Position numbers and translations under genes: made by a program. A model generated the notes under the pieces. It was not told the DNA's origin and made no database searches. It saw only the letters and a program-made list of their open reading frames with translations. From DASWTL01 sp036402155 (GTDB lineage: Bacteria; Bacteroidota; Bacteroidia; Sphingobacteriales; Sphingobacteriaceae), in the NCBI GenBank assembly GCA_036402155.1, contig DASWTL010000061.1:1-15347 (forward strand): 15,347 nucleotides of DNA. Direction: 5' to 3'. Each line of letters begins with the position of its first letter. Positions within the stretch are counted from its first letter, which is position 1. Of this stretch, positions 13,925 through 15,347 are shown one piece after another.

Positions 13925-15085
13925 CTAATAACTCATTTCTACTATCTTCTCCACATCATCCGGAGTTAAATTTTTGTGTTCACCAATACCTGTTAGTCCG
14001 CGTTCCTTAAACCGTTTATTGATAAGCTGGGCAGTACCCTTATAATTTGATGTATATTCAGAAAGTGCTGTTTTAATACCCATTGAATGGAAAAACTCTT
14101 CCGTTTTAATTATGCCAATTCTCGCCCTTTCCTCTACAGATCCTGAATTTATTCCCCAGACTCGGGTAGCATACTGAGCCAGCTTTGATTTTTTGGGTTC
14201 AAAATTATAACGGTAATGGCTCGGCGCGATTATAGCCAGTGTTCGGGCATGATCAATTCCATACAAAGCGGTTAATTCGTGCCCGATTGCATGAATGGCC
14301 CAGTCAGTGGGAACACCCTTTTGAATCAGGCCATTTAAGGCCATCGTGCAGCACCACATAAAATCTGAAGCCAAATTATAGTCAGATGGATCTTTCATGA
14401 TCCCCGGTGCAATCTCAATTAATGTTTGCATAATACTTTCCGAGAACCTGTCCTGCAACAAAGCGTCAACCGGATAAGTCATGTATTGTTCAAGTACATG
14501 AGTAAAAGCATCAGCAACGCCATTTGCTAACTGACGCTGAGGCAGTGATCTTATTACCTGTGGATCAAGTATAGAGAATTTAGGAAACAGACCTGGCCCT
14601 CCCATTCCTAATTTTTGCTGTGTGGATGACCTTGTAATTACCGCTCCAGAGTTCATTTCCGACCCTGTTGCGGGGATGGTTAACACTGTTCCAAATGGCA
14701 TTCCCTCTTCTGTTCGAATACCCTTTCTTAAAATGTCCCAGGGTTCTTCTCCCTCATACATAGCTGCTGAAGAAAGAAACTTAGTCCCATCTATCACAGA
14801 ACCACCACCAACAGCCAGCAGGAAGTCGATCTTCTCCGTTTTAATTATGCGGAGTGCACTCATCAGTACTTCATATTCAGGATTAGCAGGGATACCACCA
14901 AACTCCAGCATATTAAATCCCTTCATCGCAGCCTGAACCTGATTATAAATGCCATTGGCTTTAATACTGCCGCCACCATAAAGCATCAAGACTTTCGCAC
15001 CAGCAGGAATTTCATCAGACAACCTTTTTATCTGATCTTTTCCAAAAATTATTTTTGTCGGATTCTTAAATTCAAAATTCAGCAT
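13925..15085 (-). CDS. Iron-containing alcohol dehydrogenase, YqhD/butanol-dehydrogenase-like
   Basis: This 386-residue enzyme of the iron-activated alcohol dehydrogenase family probably reduces aldehydes with NADPH. The start at ATG 15085 gives the family-typical MLNFEFKNPTKIIFG; a TTG at 15100 would only add five residues. The N-terminal nucleotide-binding part has YGGGS (36-40) and AVGGGSVIDGTKF (91-103). The C-terminal helical domain carries the metal ligands in the YqhD arrangement: D192 and H196 (ADAFTHVLEQ), H265 (AIHAIGHE) and H279 (GIDHARTL). YqhD in E. coli detoxifies lipid-peroxidation aldehydes and methylglyoxal. It is first in a two-gene operon with an aldo/keto reductase, which fits an aldehyde-reducing role. 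No AraC regulator of the YqhC type lies adjacent; the AraC-type gene at 6282-7292 is too far away to link. Confidence 0.93.
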   Translation of the reverse strand: MLNFEFKNPTKIIFGKDQIKRLSDEIPAGAKVLMLYGGGSIKANGIYNQVQAAMKGFNMLEFGGIPANPEYEVLMSALRIIKTEKIDFLLAVGGGSVIDGTKFLSSAAMYEGEEPWDILRKGIRTEEGMPFGTVLTIPATGSEMNSGAVITRSSTQQKLGMGGPGLFPKFSILDPQVIRSLPQRQLANGVADAFTHVLEQYMTYPVDALLQDRFSESIMQTLIEIAPGIMKDPSDYNLASDFMWCCTMALNGLIQKGVPTDWAIHAIGHELTALYGIDHARTLAIIAPSHYRYNFEPKKSKLAQYATRVWGINSGSVEERARIGIIKTEEFFHSMGIKTALSEYTSNYKGTAQLINKRFKERGLTGIGEHKNLTPDDVEKIVEMSY

Positions 15086-15256
15086 AATTCTTTGGCACAA
15101 TATTAATGCCTTTTTAGTGGATTTATAAAACGATCAGAATATTCTACAGCCTGTTGACATGAAAGATGCAGGTTTATTAAGAAATAATACCGGTTGAGGC
15201 AATAATTAATTTCTATTTTCCGAACTTAGCAGAAGCTTAGCAAAAAACACAAAAAT

Positions 15257-15347
15257 ATGGGTAGATCAACAGAAACATTTAATAAAAAAGAAAAAGAGAA
15301 GAAGCGGCTTAAGAAACAGAAGGATAAAAAAGAAAAGGCTGAGGAGC
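15257..15347 (+). CDS. Cold-shock-domain protein with basic N-terminal extension, partial
   Basis: The plus strand opens at ATG 15257 and runs off the window after 30 codons. The visible MGRSTETFNKKEKEKKRLKK is extremely rich in Lys and Glu. In Bacteroidota this kind of start belongs to a roughly 150-residue protein in which a charged helix precedes a cold-shock (OB-fold) nucleic-acid-binding domain that acts as an RNA chaperone. The cold-shock domain itself lies outside the window, so the call rests on the N-terminal pattern only. It is divergent from the alcohol dehydrogenase gene, with 171 bases between them, in which I see no strong motif. Confidence 0.6.
   Translation, partial: MGRSTETFNKKEKEKKRLKKQKDKKEKAEE

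Noticed and set aside
14622..14936. Plus-strand open frame of 104 codons
   Set aside because: Antisense to the nucleotide-binding part of the alcohol dehydrogenase, with no recognisable features.
15086..15100. TTG start five codons upstream of the alcohol dehydrogenase ATG
   Set aside because: The ATG at 15085 gives the usual family N-terminus, so there is no need for the rarer start.

Overview
The window looks like chromosomal DNA of a Bacteroidota bacterium, probably near the Chitinophagales/Sphingobacteriales. This is inferred from the low G+C by eye, short A/T-rich leaders with few clear Shine-Dalgarno sites, TAnnTTTG-like promoter boxes, and several proteins with a Bacteroidota style: a lysine-rich cold-shock protein N-terminus, a short pterin dehydratase, DUF3606 and an HMA-like protein without CXXC. 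No rRNA, tRNA, CRISPR array, integrase or insertion sequence was found. No gene-free stretch exceeds about 190 bases.

Layout. 1-667 (-) is rsmI (16S rRNA ribose methyltransferase), cut at the window edge and divergent from serS at 816-2087 (+). Next come a DinB-fold protein (2121-2597, -) and a stand-alone receiver-domain regulator (2649-3026, -), which diverges from an HtrA/DegP periplasmic protease (3216-4721, +). A good intrinsic terminator separates htrA from a convergent L,D-transpeptidase (4775-5893, -). A 76-residue unknown protein (6071-6301, +) overlaps tail-to-tail with a GlxA-type AraC regulator (6282-7292, -). That regulator diverges from a second DinB-fold gene (7424-7948, +), and tandem TGCCCC repeats lie between them. 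Small genes follow (HMA-like 8009-8224 +, DUF3606 8235-8456 -), then an MBL-fold hydrolase (8554-9291, +).

9302-10643 (-) is an EntS-like MFS exporter broken by a frameshift near 10230-10240. At 10830-11979 (+) lies a two-gene overlapping unit: a HipA-like kinase and a DUF3037 protein. This is the best candidate in the window for a poorly characterised system. On the minus strand, yjbR-like and pterin dehydratase genes overlap by 4 bases (12584-11995). They diverge from an 86-residue unknown (12680-12940, +). A tight two-gene operon on the minus strand follows: a YqhD-like iron-containing alcohol dehydrogenase (15085-13925), then an aldo/keto reductase (13922-12972), together a likely aldehyde-reducing pair. 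The window ends inside a cold-shock-type protein (15257 onward, +).

Most of the region is a patchwork of housekeeping and stress-related single genes. The only units with operon-like packing are hipA-like/DUF3037, yjbR/phhB and yqhD-like/AKR. Functional assignments rest on motifs recognised by eye; no database search was run.
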